Shown: positions 48,401-57,354 of the stretch, piece after piece
How positions within the stretch are numbered: the first letter of the stretch is position 1
How the letters are laid out: each line of letters starts with the position of its first letter
Source: Pseudobdellovibrionaceae bacterium
GTDB lineage: Bacteria > Bdellovibrionota > Bdellovibrionia > Bdellovibrionales > UBA1609
Length of the DNA stretch: 64,000 nt
Direction of reading: 5' to 3'
NCBI GenBank assembly: GCA_020635055.1
Contig: JACKAN010000002.1
Span: 62,001 to 126,000, forward strand
Position numbers and translations under genes: made by a program
Notes under the pieces: model-generated
What the model saw: only the letters and a program-made list of their open reading frames with translations
What the model was told of the DNA's origin: nothing
Databases searched by the model: none

Positions 48401-48924
48401 AGTTTTTAAATATTTTAAATGAGCTAGAACCAAATTTGTCTTCATTAGCCATGGACAATAAAAAATGGCAGGCGCAGAAAATAAAAACGGAATTGCAATT
48501 GTCATCACTATTATTAAAATCTAAAAATACTGCAAATTCCATAAGTCATTTGGATCAAGCCTTTAGTTATCTAAAATCTTATATTGAAAAATATGGGTAT
48601 TCATACAATACGGATTTGGTAGAAGCTTTAGTGTCTTGGGCGGGATTAGCTGTTTCACTGAAATCTAACAAACACGCTATGCAAGTAAATGATTATTTTA
48701 CTGCTACTATAGAAGAAATGGCAAAGATGAAATCAGAGGCTACGGCTCTCCTATTTCAAAGCTTGAGGCTTAAGAGCTTTCAGTGGTTAATTCAGGATCA
48801 TTTGTTAAATCAAAAATCTGATATACAAAGAAAATCATTAGAAGAACAACTTGGTAAAATTCAAGATTTACCCTGGAAAGAAAAAGCACAAAAAATTATA
48901 AAGATATTTTCTGTAAGTTTTTAA
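45415..48924 (+). CDS. Exported TolB-like beta-propeller/TPR protein
   Basis: 1169 residues with a signal peptide (cleavage near VHAD). Residues about 45-320 show repeated PD40/TolB-type blades (FSPSDNKLAFVYY, VQPGGEYLAYNK, FSTDGQWLYFSH), one with an Asp-rich DTDADQKIDANDN loop that may bind calcium. The rest, about 340-1160, is almost all helix with Tyr/Leu/Ala spacing of TPR repeats (ALYQLAQGDYINSEINYDIY). It is likely periplasmic and a scaffold for protein contacts. It is the last gene of the AsmA-like operon and ends 3 bp from the convergent CxxCH gene. Confidence 0.75.
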   Translation: MKKYFCFLIFTLTPLVHADTIVKKRLNELPKLVQPKKLTVGPDDNYQVDVSKSENLMVFTRKSHLSSRLYLQSPNDDIERQILDDTADANSAVFSPSDNKLAFVYYKTASRGDLCLIDLKATRNNPECFQLKGEIESPQWVNSEQIVYVSKEFTEEKSSLFIININSKKSELIDKGIIWSPAVQPGGEYLAYNKRRNNSSHLVLRKLNQDKVWEIKVDLPGISGFPEFSTDGQWLYFSHYFSDTDADQKIDANDNSVIFRLNLKQVFANTLVVPQQITSGEQNCSFPKLRNNHLFVTCDFEGSLDVYRLPITGVIPPDWNATMLNEAHQSSRNYNQRILLLNHLLYKGFITSGELYSLKLFSDFMLNDDALAAKYYLNNLKITATPSEKLIWNEVDLYLQARVLKKAQKNNEITKEFAKKLNFFIEKFKKSKTSTAKFAELLLYTFLNNYNLAFMGVKRIQGLSYSGINQYLYAALTQTLVNNKNLSIQDVFNLYRPLLLADRISKESRLYYAYNYLSSLQEKFTNQERRMVLREQVTLLKKYSYLESLFEAEIIAIRIILEKNDKLKDKIYPELDKLMSLTRDDYFLRKALYIRAIDNFVEENQVKYLTYVATTWLKYTQKSETEFIYAREVYVDKVLSRAYKNIGDGQHYYAANNFYGSLSLTDDLESHYSYILSMKNSGKSDLLKKQYDNLVKREFLDENIHYVNSIIELTSLNAEKDLSTQSQLYNKILENLLKMKESYSSPVYQLLLGYVYLKQTELSINRFSFNQELAKLSHKHLMLAYDLGRDNLRIKASALSDLAYLHYHTRNWGLSRRFFELREPLGFVNNEQEFAHYWFYSRVSFYQSDYVGAIELCKKLLNIKVPNKNYEAEILQSLALYQLAQGDYINSEINYDIYLKKFPKESLWNRSKSELGLGFSRFKLLKERSKNHSETTLLAKALENFNNVIESSKKLTFIKSGNNIKMDQSPQRLIYLAQGYKAQLLEGGAAVEAKLKFLNILNELEPNLSSLAMDNKKWQAQKIKTELQLSSLLLKSKNTANSISHLDQAFSYLKSYIEKYGYSYNTDLVEALVSWAGLAVSLKSNKHAMQVNDYFTATIEEMAKMKSEATALLFQSLRLKSFQWLIQDHLLNQKSDIQRKSLEEQLGKIQDLPWKEKAQKIIKIFSVSF

Positions 48925-48927
48925 AAT

Positions 48928-49395
48928 TTAGTTATTGCTAGCACCAGCAGTGATCCAATTGATTATCTCTGATTTTTCAGACGCACTAAGATTTTGATTG
49001 CTGAGGTGAACAGAGTAAGGTGTGCATCCAGAAACTCCAGCAAAATTATTTTGATGATAATCATCAAATAAAACTCCAACCAAATAAGAGGTTTCAGGAG
49101 TGTTTCCGACAATAGGTATTCCCCCACAAGTTCCAATACTAGAAGCTCCAGTTACATTCAATGATGTCAGAGAACTATAAGAGGTGGTTTGAGTTGAAAA
49201 GTTCAATAGAACCCCATCGTTGTCATAGGCATCCCCGCCAGGAGCATGGCAACCTACACAACTTTGACTAAGAACATTGTTGTATATGTTGGTAAATGAA
49301 GGTGTTGCACTTGTGGAGGCGTTTTTTTCACTGCAATTCACTAGTAAAAATGAAACGGATAAAAGAACAAAAAGTAATCTATGATGACTGTTCAT
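48928..49395 (-). CDS. Lipoprotein with a c-type heme motif
   Basis: 155 residues. The signal peptide ends in a lipobox LLVNC (Cys21). The mature part carries SQSCVGCHAPGG, a CxxCH heme-binding site, with flanking YNNVLSQ and a C-terminal LSASEKSEIINWITAGA helix, as in class I cytochrome c-like domains. The Met axial ligand is not obvious. It is probably an electron carrier or redox sensor on a membrane. It lies just after the 447-residue gene on the same strand (4-bp gap). Confidence 0.75.
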   Translation of the reverse strand: MNSHHRLLFVLLSVSFLLVNCSEKNASTSATPSFTNIYNNVLSQSCVGCHAPGGDAYDNDGVLLNFSTQTTSYSSLTSLNVTGASSIGTCGGIPIVGNTPETSYLVGVLFDDYHQNNFAGVSGCTPYSVHLSNQNLSASEKSEIINWITAGASNN

Positions 49396-49399
49396 ATAT

Positions 49400-50743
49400 T
49401 TAATCCTGTTGTGTTAGGCCCAATATAGCCTGGGCAATAATGGGATCATAATTAAACTGATGGTCTACAAGATAGTTAAAAACGTCAATGGCTAATATTT
49501 TAATTTGAGAAATTCTTTCTTCGGATAAATTTGAATTCTTTAAATAATCATTTAAAGCCCATTGTACCTCTAGCAAATTGGCATCTTTGGGTATGTGTTG
49601 AAAGGCCTTAAAAAGAATCGAAATTTCACTGTAGGACCAATTGTAGGAAACAATATAAGAGGTGATATCTCTAACAATAAGATCAAAGCCATCACTGCGA
49701 ATTAAGGGCAATAAAGGTTTAAGCTTTGCAGCGATTTCGGGATTCATATCGGCTCTTGTAATCTTACTGGAAAACTCTTCATTTAAAGAGGGAATTTTAT
49801 CATTTTTAATAATTCCTAACTCAGCTAAGTGTTGCCAAACTCTATATGGATTAAATAAATCTTTGTTTACAGGATAACCCCCTCCATTGGCATACAGAGC
49901 TTCCATGGCAGCCGTCACACAACTGTTAAAAACACTATTATAAATATCCTGTTCCTTGTGTGCATCCGAATTTAAAATAGCAAATTTTAATATTTCTGAT
50001 GCGGCTTCGTCTCCGGGGTGTATTAGCTCTACTTGTTCTACAAAATTACTTTGAGTCTGGTCCTCGGCGGTATGCTGAGTAGACTGTAATGAATAAGCAT
50101 TAGCATAAACACCAGTGACTCCTCTAATGGGGTCCCAACTCTCAGGACCATTCTGGGTTCGTAATGCCAAAAGTGTATACACAAAATCACCAGGAATCTG
50201 TATTGGGTTTTGGTGCCAATCCTTCAAAGGCATTTTATTATTCTGCGGAATTAATGTTATTGGGTCTGAAATTTTCATGCGATACTGCATGTGTGCTCCA
50301 GCACCTTGAACAAACCATTCTAATTGAGCATAGATATTAGTAATTTTTGTAAATTTTGGAATTATGGCGATCCAAAATTGAGATTCATGTTCTGAGATCA
50401 TGCCATGAATAAAATTGGCAAATATATAATAACTGTTAATGTCTGCCTTGCCGTATAGGCTTTTAAGTCTTTCCGTAGTTATATTAAATTTAACCAGTTG
50501 TTCATTGTTAAGTAAACGAAGGCTGCGTTTTATTTTATATTTTAGAGGATCTCCAGGAAGAGAGGATCTTAATTCAAGGGAGCCATTCCCCTCAAAACCA
50601 AGCAATTCATTTTCTAAGACCTGCTTTTCAGGCATGGTAGGTGCAGTTTCAAAATCAGTGAACTGGTCCGTGTAGATATTGTCAGCAAAAGAGAGTGAGC
50701 TGAAAAATATAAAAAATGTGATTACAAAATTTAAAATTAACAT
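49400..50743 (-). CDS. Exported protein of unknown function with N-S-C motif
   Basis: 447 residues with a signal peptide (cleavage near SFAD). A central DIYNSVFNSCVTAAMEAL recalls the Asn-x-Cys site of DUF4105-like papain-fold proteins, but the match is weak. Around it are GAGAHMQYRM, with a His, and NGPESWDPIRGVTG. The last 110 residues are helical. SD AAGGGGAAGG precedes the ATG. It seems to form an operon with the CxxCH lipoprotein. Confidence 0.62.
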   Translation of the reverse strand: MLILNFVITFFIFFSSLSFADNIYTDQFTDFETAPTMPEKQVLENELLGFEGNGSLELRSSLPGDPLKYKIKRSLRLLNNEQLVKFNITTERLKSLYGKADINSYYIFANFIHGMISEHESQFWIAIIPKFTKITNIYAQLEWFVQGAGAHMQYRMKISDPITLIPQNNKMPLKDWHQNPIQIPGDFVYTLLALRTQNGPESWDPIRGVTGVYANAYSLQSTQHTAEDQTQSNFVEQVELIHPGDEAASEILKFAILNSDAHKEQDIYNSVFNSCVTAAMEALYANGGGYPVNKDLFNPYRVWQHLAELGIIKNDKIPSLNEEFSSKITRADMNPEIAAKLKPLLPLIRSDGFDLIVRDITSYIVSYNWSYSEISILFKAFQHIPKDANLLEVQWALNDYLKNSNLSEERISQIKILAIDVFNYLVDHQFNYDPIIAQAILGLTQQD

Positions 50744-50824
50744 TTTTAACCCTTCCCCTTTAAAGCATTACTTTTTAGCAATATAGGTGAAAAGATTAAA
50801 TTTTCAAATAGGTAAAGTATACAA

Positions 50825-52519
50825 TTATATTTGATGGTCTTTTAACAGCTGTTTTGCATGTTGACGGCTAGTATTTGTAACCTTTGTCCCAGAAATTAGA
50901 CGAGCAATTTCAGCTTCTCTTTCTGTAGGGTTCAGTTTTTGTAGATCCATGGAAACTTTTTTACCCTTTTGGATTTTACTAATTACAAAATGTGAATCTG
51001 CAAATACTGCAACTTGCGGTAAGTGGGTCACACAAACCACTTGCTGTCCTAGTGCGATAGCTTTGAGCTTATTTCCCACTTTTTCTGCAGTTTCACCACT
51101 AACACCAGTGTCGACCTCATCAAACAAATAAGTGCGAGGTAAATCAGAAGAACCCGTTATTTTTTTCATGGCTAACAAAATTCTGCTGAGTTCTCCACCA
51201 CTGGCAATTTTGTGGAGAGGGCGAAATTTATCTTCTTTGCTCACTTGAATTAAAAATTCAACATCACTAGATCCACGGCTATTTAATTCTTGTAGTTTCT
51301 CAACATGAATACCAAATTGGACCCCTTTCATATTTAGGTCTTTCAATTCGTCGTTGATTTTTTTTATCAAAATTAAAGAGCCACTGGATCGAGATTTGTG
51401 TAGTTTTTCAGCTTGTTGTTGCAAGCTAGTACTTAATCTTGAAATTTCCTTTTGCATATTTTGTAATAGGCTTTCGTGATTCTCCAACTGATCAATTTCA
51501 GTACTGATTTCATTTTGTTTGATCAGAACTTCGGATGCAGTTTGACCATATTTTTTTTGTATTTTTCTCCATTTTGACATTTTCCCTTCGATGCTATCTA
51601 CATCCATGGGGTTTTCTGATAGGTCTCTTTGCCACTCACGCAGCTCATAAACAAAATCTTCTAACTGAGCTTTGACGCTAGTTAAAAGCTCCAGGCGTTG
51701 TTGCCATTTTTCATCTCGCAATTTTTCATTTCCCTCTTGAATCCAGCTGTGGAGTTTTTCAATAAAAGCTTCATCACTGCTGTAGAGTTCATTTTCAATT
51801 TTTTGTGTGTAAGCCATTAGAGCATTAAAGTTTTTTGCTTTAAAATAATCATTTTCAATATTTAATTCATAGCCTTCGGTTAAATTTAGAGAAGAGATCT
51901 CTTTGTATTGAAATTTTAAAAAATCTAAACGCTGTTCACGCAAACTCATCTGATTTTCTAGATCAAGGTATTCACGTTGCAAAGAGGATAATTTTTGAAA
52001 ATCCACTTCAAACTCTTTGCGCATTTGAAGGCAGCCACAATAGCGATCCAGTACATCCAAGTGATAAGATTTATTTAAAAGAGCTTTGCTTTCATGTTGC
52101 CCGGCCATTTCAATTAAGGGAGGAGTCGAGCCATTGATTTCCACAAGTGGGGAAATAATATCTCGTAAAATTTGTAAACTACACAAGTGTCCGTTTACGT
52201 AAACTCGACTCTTACCCTGTGCGGTGATTAGACGACGAGCAATCAACTCATCATCATCACCTTCTAAGCCTAGCTCATTTAATTTTTCTAAAACATCTGG
52301 TCGCCGACTTAAATCAAAAAGGCCCTCGACAATGGCTTGTTTGCAACCAGTGCGCAGAATATCCACCGAGGCTTTGTCGCCCATAAGTAAAGCTAATGAT
52401 TTAAGGATAATAGATTTTCCCGAGCCCGTTTCACCACTGATAATATTTAAACCCTCATCCAATTCAAGACTTAATTCTTCAATGATAGCAAAATTTTTAA
52501 TTGTGATTTCGACAAGCAT
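50825..52519 (-). CDS. recN: DNA repair protein RecN
   Basis: An SMC-like ATPase for double-strand break repair. Walker A ISGETGSGKSIILKSLALL, the ABC signature ASGGELSRILLAMK and Walker B YLFDEVDTGVSGETA are all intact, with the coiled coil between. Length is 564. An AGAGGT SD precedes ATG 52519. It follows nadK on the minus strand by 8 bp, a pairing seen in many genomes. Confidence 0.95.
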   Translation of the reverse strand: MLVEITIKNFAIIEELSLELDEGLNIISGETGSGKSIILKSLALLMGDKASVDILRTGCKQAIVEGLFDLSRRPDVLEKLNELGLEGDDDELIARRLITAQGKSRVYVNGHLCSLQILRDIISPLVEINGSTPPLIEMAGQHESKALLNKSYHLDVLDRYCGCLQMRKEFEVDFQKLSSLQREYLDLENQMSLREQRLDFLKFQYKEISSLNLTEGYELNIENDYFKAKNFNALMAYTQKIENELYSSDEAFIEKLHSWIQEGNEKLRDEKWQQRLELLTSVKAQLEDFVYELREWQRDLSENPMDVDSIEGKMSKWRKIQKKYGQTASEVLIKQNEISTEIDQLENHESLLQNMQKEISRLSTSLQQQAEKLHKSRSSGSLILIKKINDELKDLNMKGVQFGIHVEKLQELNSRGSSDVEFLIQVSKEDKFRPLHKIASGGELSRILLAMKKITGSSDLPRTYLFDEVDTGVSGETAEKVGNKLKAIALGQQVVCVTHLPQVAVFADSHFVISKIQKGKKVSMDLQKLNPTEREAEIARLISGTKVTNTSRQHAKQLLKDHQI

Positions 52520-52527
52520 TGGGACCT

Positions 52528-53352
52528 CTAGGCTCTTTCGCCAAATTTTAGTTTTTTGCGTAAAAGATCGAAGTAGTTGTGGCTGGGAATGCGCAAAACA
52601 TTGTGTTGATAGGCAGCTTTTTTAATTTTAACAATTTGACCCTTTGATATTTTGATTTTCATTTGACCATCTACCGTGATCCGGGCTTCTTGTTGAACAT
52701 TGAGGAGTTCCACTTGCAGCTCTTGTTCGTCAGAAAATACTGTAGGTCTGTTAGTTAAGCTGTGGGGACAAATGGGAGTCATAACATAGGCCTTAACTTC
52801 GGGGTGTAATATGGGGCCACCTGCCGCTAAATTGTATGCTGTGGTGCCTGTGGGAGTAGAAAATATTAAGCCATCGGCTTTTAAATCACTAATTAACTGA
52901 TCACCGGTTTTGATTCGCAAAAATAACAATTGGCTCAGTTCACCCCGCTCAAACACAATATCATTTAGTGCTTGAAAAGCTTGGCCATTCACCTCGGCCT
53001 GCAACATGCTACGTGGACGACTTTCCAATTGATTTAGAATGGCTTTTTCAACAATTTCATACAGATTTTCCACAGGAGAAACCGTTAAAAAACCTAAAGA
53101 ACCCATATTTATTCCCAATATGGGTATTTGATGGCCCATGCACAGTCTAACAGCCTCTAAGTAAGTGCCATCACCACCCATGGCTATAACTAAGTTAGCT
53201 TGTGATAGATCATTTAATGTTTTGCAATTTTTTAAATTCTGCTGTGGGTGACAATAGACTTCGATGTTTTTCTTCTCTAACCAGATTTTTAATTCATCGG
53301 ACTTATCTATGGCTGCTTGGCTTCCGGGTCGATAAATAATAACAATTTTCAA
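52528..53352 (-). CDS. nadK: NAD kinase
   Basis: NadK phosphorylates NAD to NADP. The GGDG motif lies in VIAMGGDGTYLEA, followed by GINMGSLGFLT and the STPTGTTAYNLAAGGPI block. Length is 274. The TTG start at 53352 overlaps the stop of the M3 peptidase gene by 4 bp and has AAGGGATGG upstream. Confidence 0.95.
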   Translation of the reverse strand: MKIVIIYRPGSQAAIDKSDELKIWLEKKNIEVYCHPQQNLKNCKTLNDLSQANLVIAMGGDGTYLEAVRLCMGHQIPILGINMGSLGFLTVSPVENLYEIVEKAILNQLESRPRSMLQAEVNGQAFQALNDIVFERGELSQLLFLRIKTGDQLISDLKADGLIFSTPTGTTAYNLAAGGPILHPEVKAYVMTPICPHSLTNRPTVFSDEQELQVELLNVQQEARITVDGQMKIKISKGQIVKIKKAAYQHNVLRIPSHNYFDLLRKKLKFGERA

Positions 53353-55379
53353 AGTAAACCATCCCTTCTTAATAAAGCTTTGGTATCGGGTTCATGACCA
53401 CGAAAGGCTTTGTAGAGTTCCATTGGGTGTTCGGCACCTCCGCGCTCAAGAATATTCTCTTTAAAAGATTGCGCGGTTTTTGCATTGAATATTCCGTCTT
53501 CTTTAAATTTTTCAAAGGCGTCGGCATCTAAAACTTCGGCCCATTTGTAACTGTAATAACCAGAACTGTAACCACCGGCAAATATGTGCTGGAAACTCAC
53601 AGAGGTTGAGCCGCCCTCAATTATTGGGAAGGGCTTTAAATCCTTTGTAACTTGGTTTTCAAACTCTATAACATCAATAATTTTCTCTGCTGCAGTATTA
53701 TGATAAGCCATATCCAGCATTGCAAATTGCAATTGCCTTAGATTTGCATAGCCCGACTGAAATTGTGAAACAGCTTTGATTTTTTTAATTAATTCTTCGG
53801 GCATTTTTTCACCACTTTGATAATGAACAGCAAAGAGGTCTAAAGTTTCTTTTTCTTCCACCCAGTTTTCCATAATCTGTGAAGGAAGTTCGACGAAATC
53901 CCTATAGACATTGGTTCCCGAATGACTGCGGTAATGACACTTTGAAAGTAATCCATGAAGGGCATGACCAAATTCGTGGAAAAGGGTTTCGACCTCTCTT
54001 AAAGTTAAAAGCGAGGGATGGTCGGGTGTTGAACGTGTAAAATTGCAAACAATGCTCACATGGGGGCGGTGAATTTTTCCTTGGTAAAGTCCTTGCTGTC
54101 GATAACTGGTCATCCACGCACCAGCATTTTTATTGGCATGAGGAAAGAAATCTTTATAAAGCAACCCCATATATTCACCGTTTTTTTCATAAACCTCATA
54201 CACTTCAACATCGGGGTGATATACGGGGTATTCCTTATTTCTTTTAAATTCTATATTAAATAATTTTTCCGCCACGGCAAATACACCCTTCACTACTTTT
54301 TCGAGCTGAAAGTAAGGGCGGAGTTCTTGTTCATCGAAATGAAATTTTTCTTTTTTAAATTTTGTTGAATAGTAATCAAAATCCCAACTCTGTATTGGGT
54401 TCGGGCCACCGATTTTGTCTACATACTCTTGAAGTTCTTTTATTTCTTTTTTGCAAGCGGGCTTTGCCACTTCCAGCAATTCCAACAAAAAATGCTGCAC
54501 TTTTTCAGGCGTTTTAGCCATGCTTTGTTCTAAGACATATTCTGAATGATTCTTATAAGCTAGCAACTTGGCCCTTTGTTCACGCAGTTTTAATGTTTTG
54601 AGTATAAGAGGTTGATTGTTGTAAGGGCCTGTGGTGTTCATTCGGGCATAGGCTGTGACCATTTCTTTTCGCAAGTCTCGATGGTCACAGTATCTCACAA
54701 AAGGAAGATAACTGGGCATTTGCAAAGTAAATAACCAGCCTTCCAACTTTTTTTCTTCCGCTTCGTGTTTAGCCACCTTCACTACAGATTCAGGCAGACC
54801 AGACAAGTCCTTACTGTCTTTTATAACCAACTGATATTCGTTAATGGCTTGGGTTACATTTTTACTAAATTGGGGGCCTAATACAGCTAACTCTTCATCG
54901 ATATTTCGTAGAGTGGATTTGTCCTTATCATTAAGTTGAGAGCCATTGCGAGTAAATGATAAATAGGTGTCTAAAAGCAAGCGGGAATCTTCGCTATTTA
55001 ATTTTAGCTTTGCTCTTTGTTCATATATACTTTTCACTTTGGAAAATAAATCGCTGTCCAAATGAATATCGTTATCGAAAGAGGCAATAAGCGGGTGTAT
55101 TATTTCTGATAAACTGTGTAATTCATCATTGCTGTTGGCGTACAATAAATTATGGAATAAGTGACTTACAAAAGAAAGTTCCTCGGTGGCTTCTTCCAGG
55201 GCGACTATGGTGTTTTCAAATGTGGCTTTGGAATGACTTTTAATTGTTTCTATTCTTCTTTTTGCCAGAGCTAAGGACTCCTCTAATGCAGGTAAAAAAT
55301 GTTGAGTTTGAATGCTTTTGAAATCAATGGCATTGTGCGAATAAGGCGATTTTTTAAGTATTGGATTTTGTGTATTCAT
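53349..55379 (-). CDS. prlC: M3-family oligopeptidase A, cytoplasmic
   Basis: A zinc metallopeptidase that degrades short peptides such as cleaved signal peptides. 676 residues from ATG 55379 (GGGGTC SD-like; the longer TTG frame is not needed). The zinc site TLFHEFGHALHG is present, and GGYSSGYYSYKWAEVLDADAF is a typical family end block. No signal peptide is seen, so it acts in the cytoplasm. It heads the prlC-nadK-recN operon. A second, exported copy occurs at 60670. Confidence 0.94.
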   Translation of the reverse strand: MNTQNPILKKSPYSHNAIDFKSIQTQHFLPALEESLALAKRRIETIKSHSKATFENTIVALEEATEELSFVSHLFHNLLYANSNDELHSLSEIIHPLIASFDNDIHLDSDLFSKVKSIYEQRAKLKLNSEDSRLLLDTYLSFTRNGSQLNDKDKSTLRNIDEELAVLGPQFSKNVTQAINEYQLVIKDSKDLSGLPESVVKVAKHEAEEKKLEGWLFTLQMPSYLPFVRYCDHRDLRKEMVTAYARMNTTGPYNNQPLILKTLKLREQRAKLLAYKNHSEYVLEQSMAKTPEKVQHFLLELLEVAKPACKKEIKELQEYVDKIGGPNPIQSWDFDYYSTKFKKEKFHFDEQELRPYFQLEKVVKGVFAVAEKLFNIEFKRNKEYPVYHPDVEVYEVYEKNGEYMGLLYKDFFPHANKNAGAWMTSYRQQGLYQGKIHRPHVSIVCNFTRSTPDHPSLLTLREVETLFHEFGHALHGLLSKCHYRSHSGTNVYRDFVELPSQIMENWVEEKETLDLFAVHYQSGEKMPEELIKKIKAVSQFQSGYANLRQLQFAMLDMAYHNTAAEKIIDVIEFENQVTKDLKPFPIIEGGSTSVSFQHIFAGGYSSGYYSYKWAEVLDADAFEKFKEDGIFNAKTAQSFKENILERGGAEHPMELYKAFRGHEPDTKALLRRDGLL

Positions 55380-55454
55380 GACCCCAATTTTTAGCAAAAT
55401 CCACGAAAATGGTCACTGAATTGAATTTCTTAAGGCATTTTAATTCTATTATTC

Positions 55455-55486
55455 TGCGGCGCTTGCTGAATGACAACTAGCGCCAG
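55455..55486 (-). terminator. Hairpin after the Tyr/Asn-rich lipoprotein gene
   Basis: GGCGCT (55458-55463) and AGCGCC (55479-55484) enclose a 15-base loop, starting about 10 bases past the stop of the gene at 55494. No U-run follows on the minus strand, so terminator function is doubtful. Confidence 0.3.
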
Positions 55487-55493
55487 GAGTATT

Positions 55494-56036
55494 TTACTGA
55501 TTAACAATGGAATAAATGATTCCAGCACCCAAGCCTATTGCAACAAAGTCTCCGAAATTCCATTTGCCATCACCAATATCACAACCCCAACCATAACAAT
55601 TGCTATAAAATCCATTATTATAGTCATAATAAGAGGGGGGGGCGTAACCTATATAATGTGAACGACCATATTGTGGGTAGATCTGTTGGTTACCAAACTC
55701 ACTGAAATATTCTTCGGCGGCGCACTTGTTAACACCATTAAGAATCAAATGATAGGTATCTCGTCCTTGGTATTTGCGTGTACGACAATAGTTGTTGTCG
55801 TAGGCTAATAAATACTTACTGTTCATATAATTTTGAATCTTGCTACACTGGGGGAGTTCGACACCATTGTAGTCGTACCATCGACCATTTTGATAGTTGG
55901 CGGTTGCACAAATTGCAGTATCTTGATTGTTTACAGTGGGAGCTTTAGGTGGGCTTGCTGCTCCGCCACCACTATCTTTTCCACAGCCAATAGCTATCAT
56001 CGAAAAAACTAATAATGTTGATACAAGGCTTTTCAT
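55494..56036 (-). CDS. Tyr/Asn/Gly-rich lipoprotein of unknown function
   Basis: 180 residues from ATG 56036, which has GGAGAAGGG upstream. The signal peptide ends in a lipobox IAIGC (Cys17 region). The mature part is Tyr- and Asn-rich with low complexity (SYYDYNNGFYSNCYGWG), and ends in a hydrophobic Gly-rich stretch (VAIGLGAGIIYSIV). Seven or so cysteines suggest disulfides. No family is recognised. Confidence 0.68.
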   Translation of the reverse strand: MKSLVSTLLVFSMIAIGCGKDSGGGAASPPKAPTVNNQDTAICATANYQNGRWYDYNGVELPQCSKIQNYMNSKYLLAYDNNYCRTRKYQGRDTYHLILNGVNKCAAEEYFSEFGNQQIYPQYGRSHYIGYAPPSYYDYNNGFYSNCYGWGCDIGDGKWNFGDFVAIGLGAGIIYSIVNQ

Positions 56037-56385
56037 TGCCCTTCTCCTATTTTTTAAAAAAACCATTCATATTCCAATTCTATATTTCCAATATTTGTGC
56101 CAGCACCAAAATGGCATTTAAAGCAATTTTAAGAACAAAAACCTGTCCAAACCCTAGCCACCGCCAATTTTTGTCATTTTTCATAAAAATACCGCCGTAT
56201 GCAACTTGGAGACATCGTGCACAGATTTAGTGGAAGTCATTGAAATGACTAAAAAAGGTTATTTGGTCTAGAATTTATCTATTTTATTAAAGCGGCATCT
56301 CAAGTTTTCCCATCTACTGATAAAAAGCTGGTAAATTCAGCTCTCAGTGGTCGGTATTTTTATGAGTAATTGAACAATCATTGTT
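56037..56385. other. Intergenic stretch with an inverted repeat
   Basis: No supported gene. It holds a 7-bp inverted repeat (AGTCATT-GA-AATGACT, 56235-56250) and a terminator-like hairpin at 56326-56342. The remainder shows no structure I can name. Confidence 0.5.
56322..56342 (-). terminator. Likely terminator of the gene at 56386
   Basis: On the minus strand AGCTG, a 7-base loop, CAGCT, then TTTTT. The stem is short (5 bp) but the U-run follows directly, about 45 bases past the stop codon. Confidence 0.4.
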
Positions 56386-56805
56386 TTAGAATCCAGTGCG
56401 TTGGGGTGAACTAGACAATACGTGTTTTGCGACAGTGCAAGTAGTTAGGTAATAGTTTCCATCTCTTTCACAGGATACTACTGTGTAACCCATTTTAAGA
56501 AGCTGACTCATTGCTTGACTTAATATTTCATTAACCCTCTGATCCCATCCTGAATCACTAACCTTACCACCCATCCTAATGGTTTTACCATCGCAAGTTA
56601 TAGTTAGTGATTCGGTACTAGTGGCACTGCCAAGTATTGGATAGTAAGTTTCTGTTCCCGCAGAGATCCGACAAAACTCCTTATCCGCAATGTCAGAGGC
56701 TATTTGTGGAGAAAATGTAAAATCTATAGATTGTGGTAATTCTGCACCAGCTCGAGTTCCTACACAAAAAACTATTAACATAAAAACTATAAGTGAAGAC
56801 TTCAT
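56386..56805 (-). CDS. Small exported protein of unknown function
   Basis: 139 residues from ATG 56805 (GGAG about 7 bases upstream). A signal peptide is predicted (cleavage near RAGA). Mature sequence includes ITCDGKTIRMGGK, two or three cysteines (CRISAG, CERDG, CTVAK) and a predicted central helix. An upstream Met frame would add residues without a signal. No family is recognised. Confidence 0.65.
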   Translation of the reverse strand: MKSSLIVFMLIVFCVGTRAGAELPQSIDFTFSPQIASDIADKEFCRISAGTETYYPILGSATSTESLTITCDGKTIRMGGKVSDSGWDQRVNEILSQAMSQLLKMGYTVVSCERDGNYYLTTCTVAKHVLSSSPQRTGF

Positions 56806-57354
56806 ATTTAACTCCATATTTAAAAATCTAAAGTCAGAACATAGCATATATAAAACATGTTTTCACCTGTAATGATTCTAACACTGTAACGTTTAAAGGC
56901 ACTTTCAATAATGAGTAAAGGATAGCCTAATAGTATTTTAAGATTGCTAGAGTTCAGTTTGGCAATTTTTGCTCCAGTTTTTGAAACAAGAATGCGCAAG
57001 ATTTCCTCACAGTTTTTTTACGGAAATGTTCCCGGTTAAATTTCCGATAGGCAGCTAGTCATAATCATAGAAAATTTCACAGCGCCGGAGTTGCTTTGCA
57101 GCAATAGCAATATTGAAATCACTTCCATCCGAAATACGAATTATTTTTTTGTTCTTGACTATAGAATTCTTAAAAAACAAAAACACAAGCGTAATACTTT
57201 AAAAGCCTTCTGCGATAGTCGTTTAAACACCTTAAAGCCCCTCTAAGGCTAGTTTCCTGAATAAACATCAACATTTATCATGAATTTTTAAAAGACTCTT
57301 CAGCCCCTTTTAAAAATGAAAAATATCACTTTTAAAACCAATGTTATAAAGTCT
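56806..57354. other. Intergenic stretch before the HNH gene with a shared repeat element
   Basis: No complete gene is supported. The notable feature is AGCGCCGGAGTTGC at 57081-57094, an exact 14-base match to the first internal repeat of the HNH gene (58344-58357). An open frame from about 57040 to 57243 reads APELLCS at this point, echoing APELQCS in the protein, but lacks start-site and family support. Confidence 0.55.

Noticed and set aside
57040..57243. 68-codon open frame reading APELLCS
   Set aside because: It has no start codon with SD and no similarity beyond the shared short element; kept only as a repeat observation.
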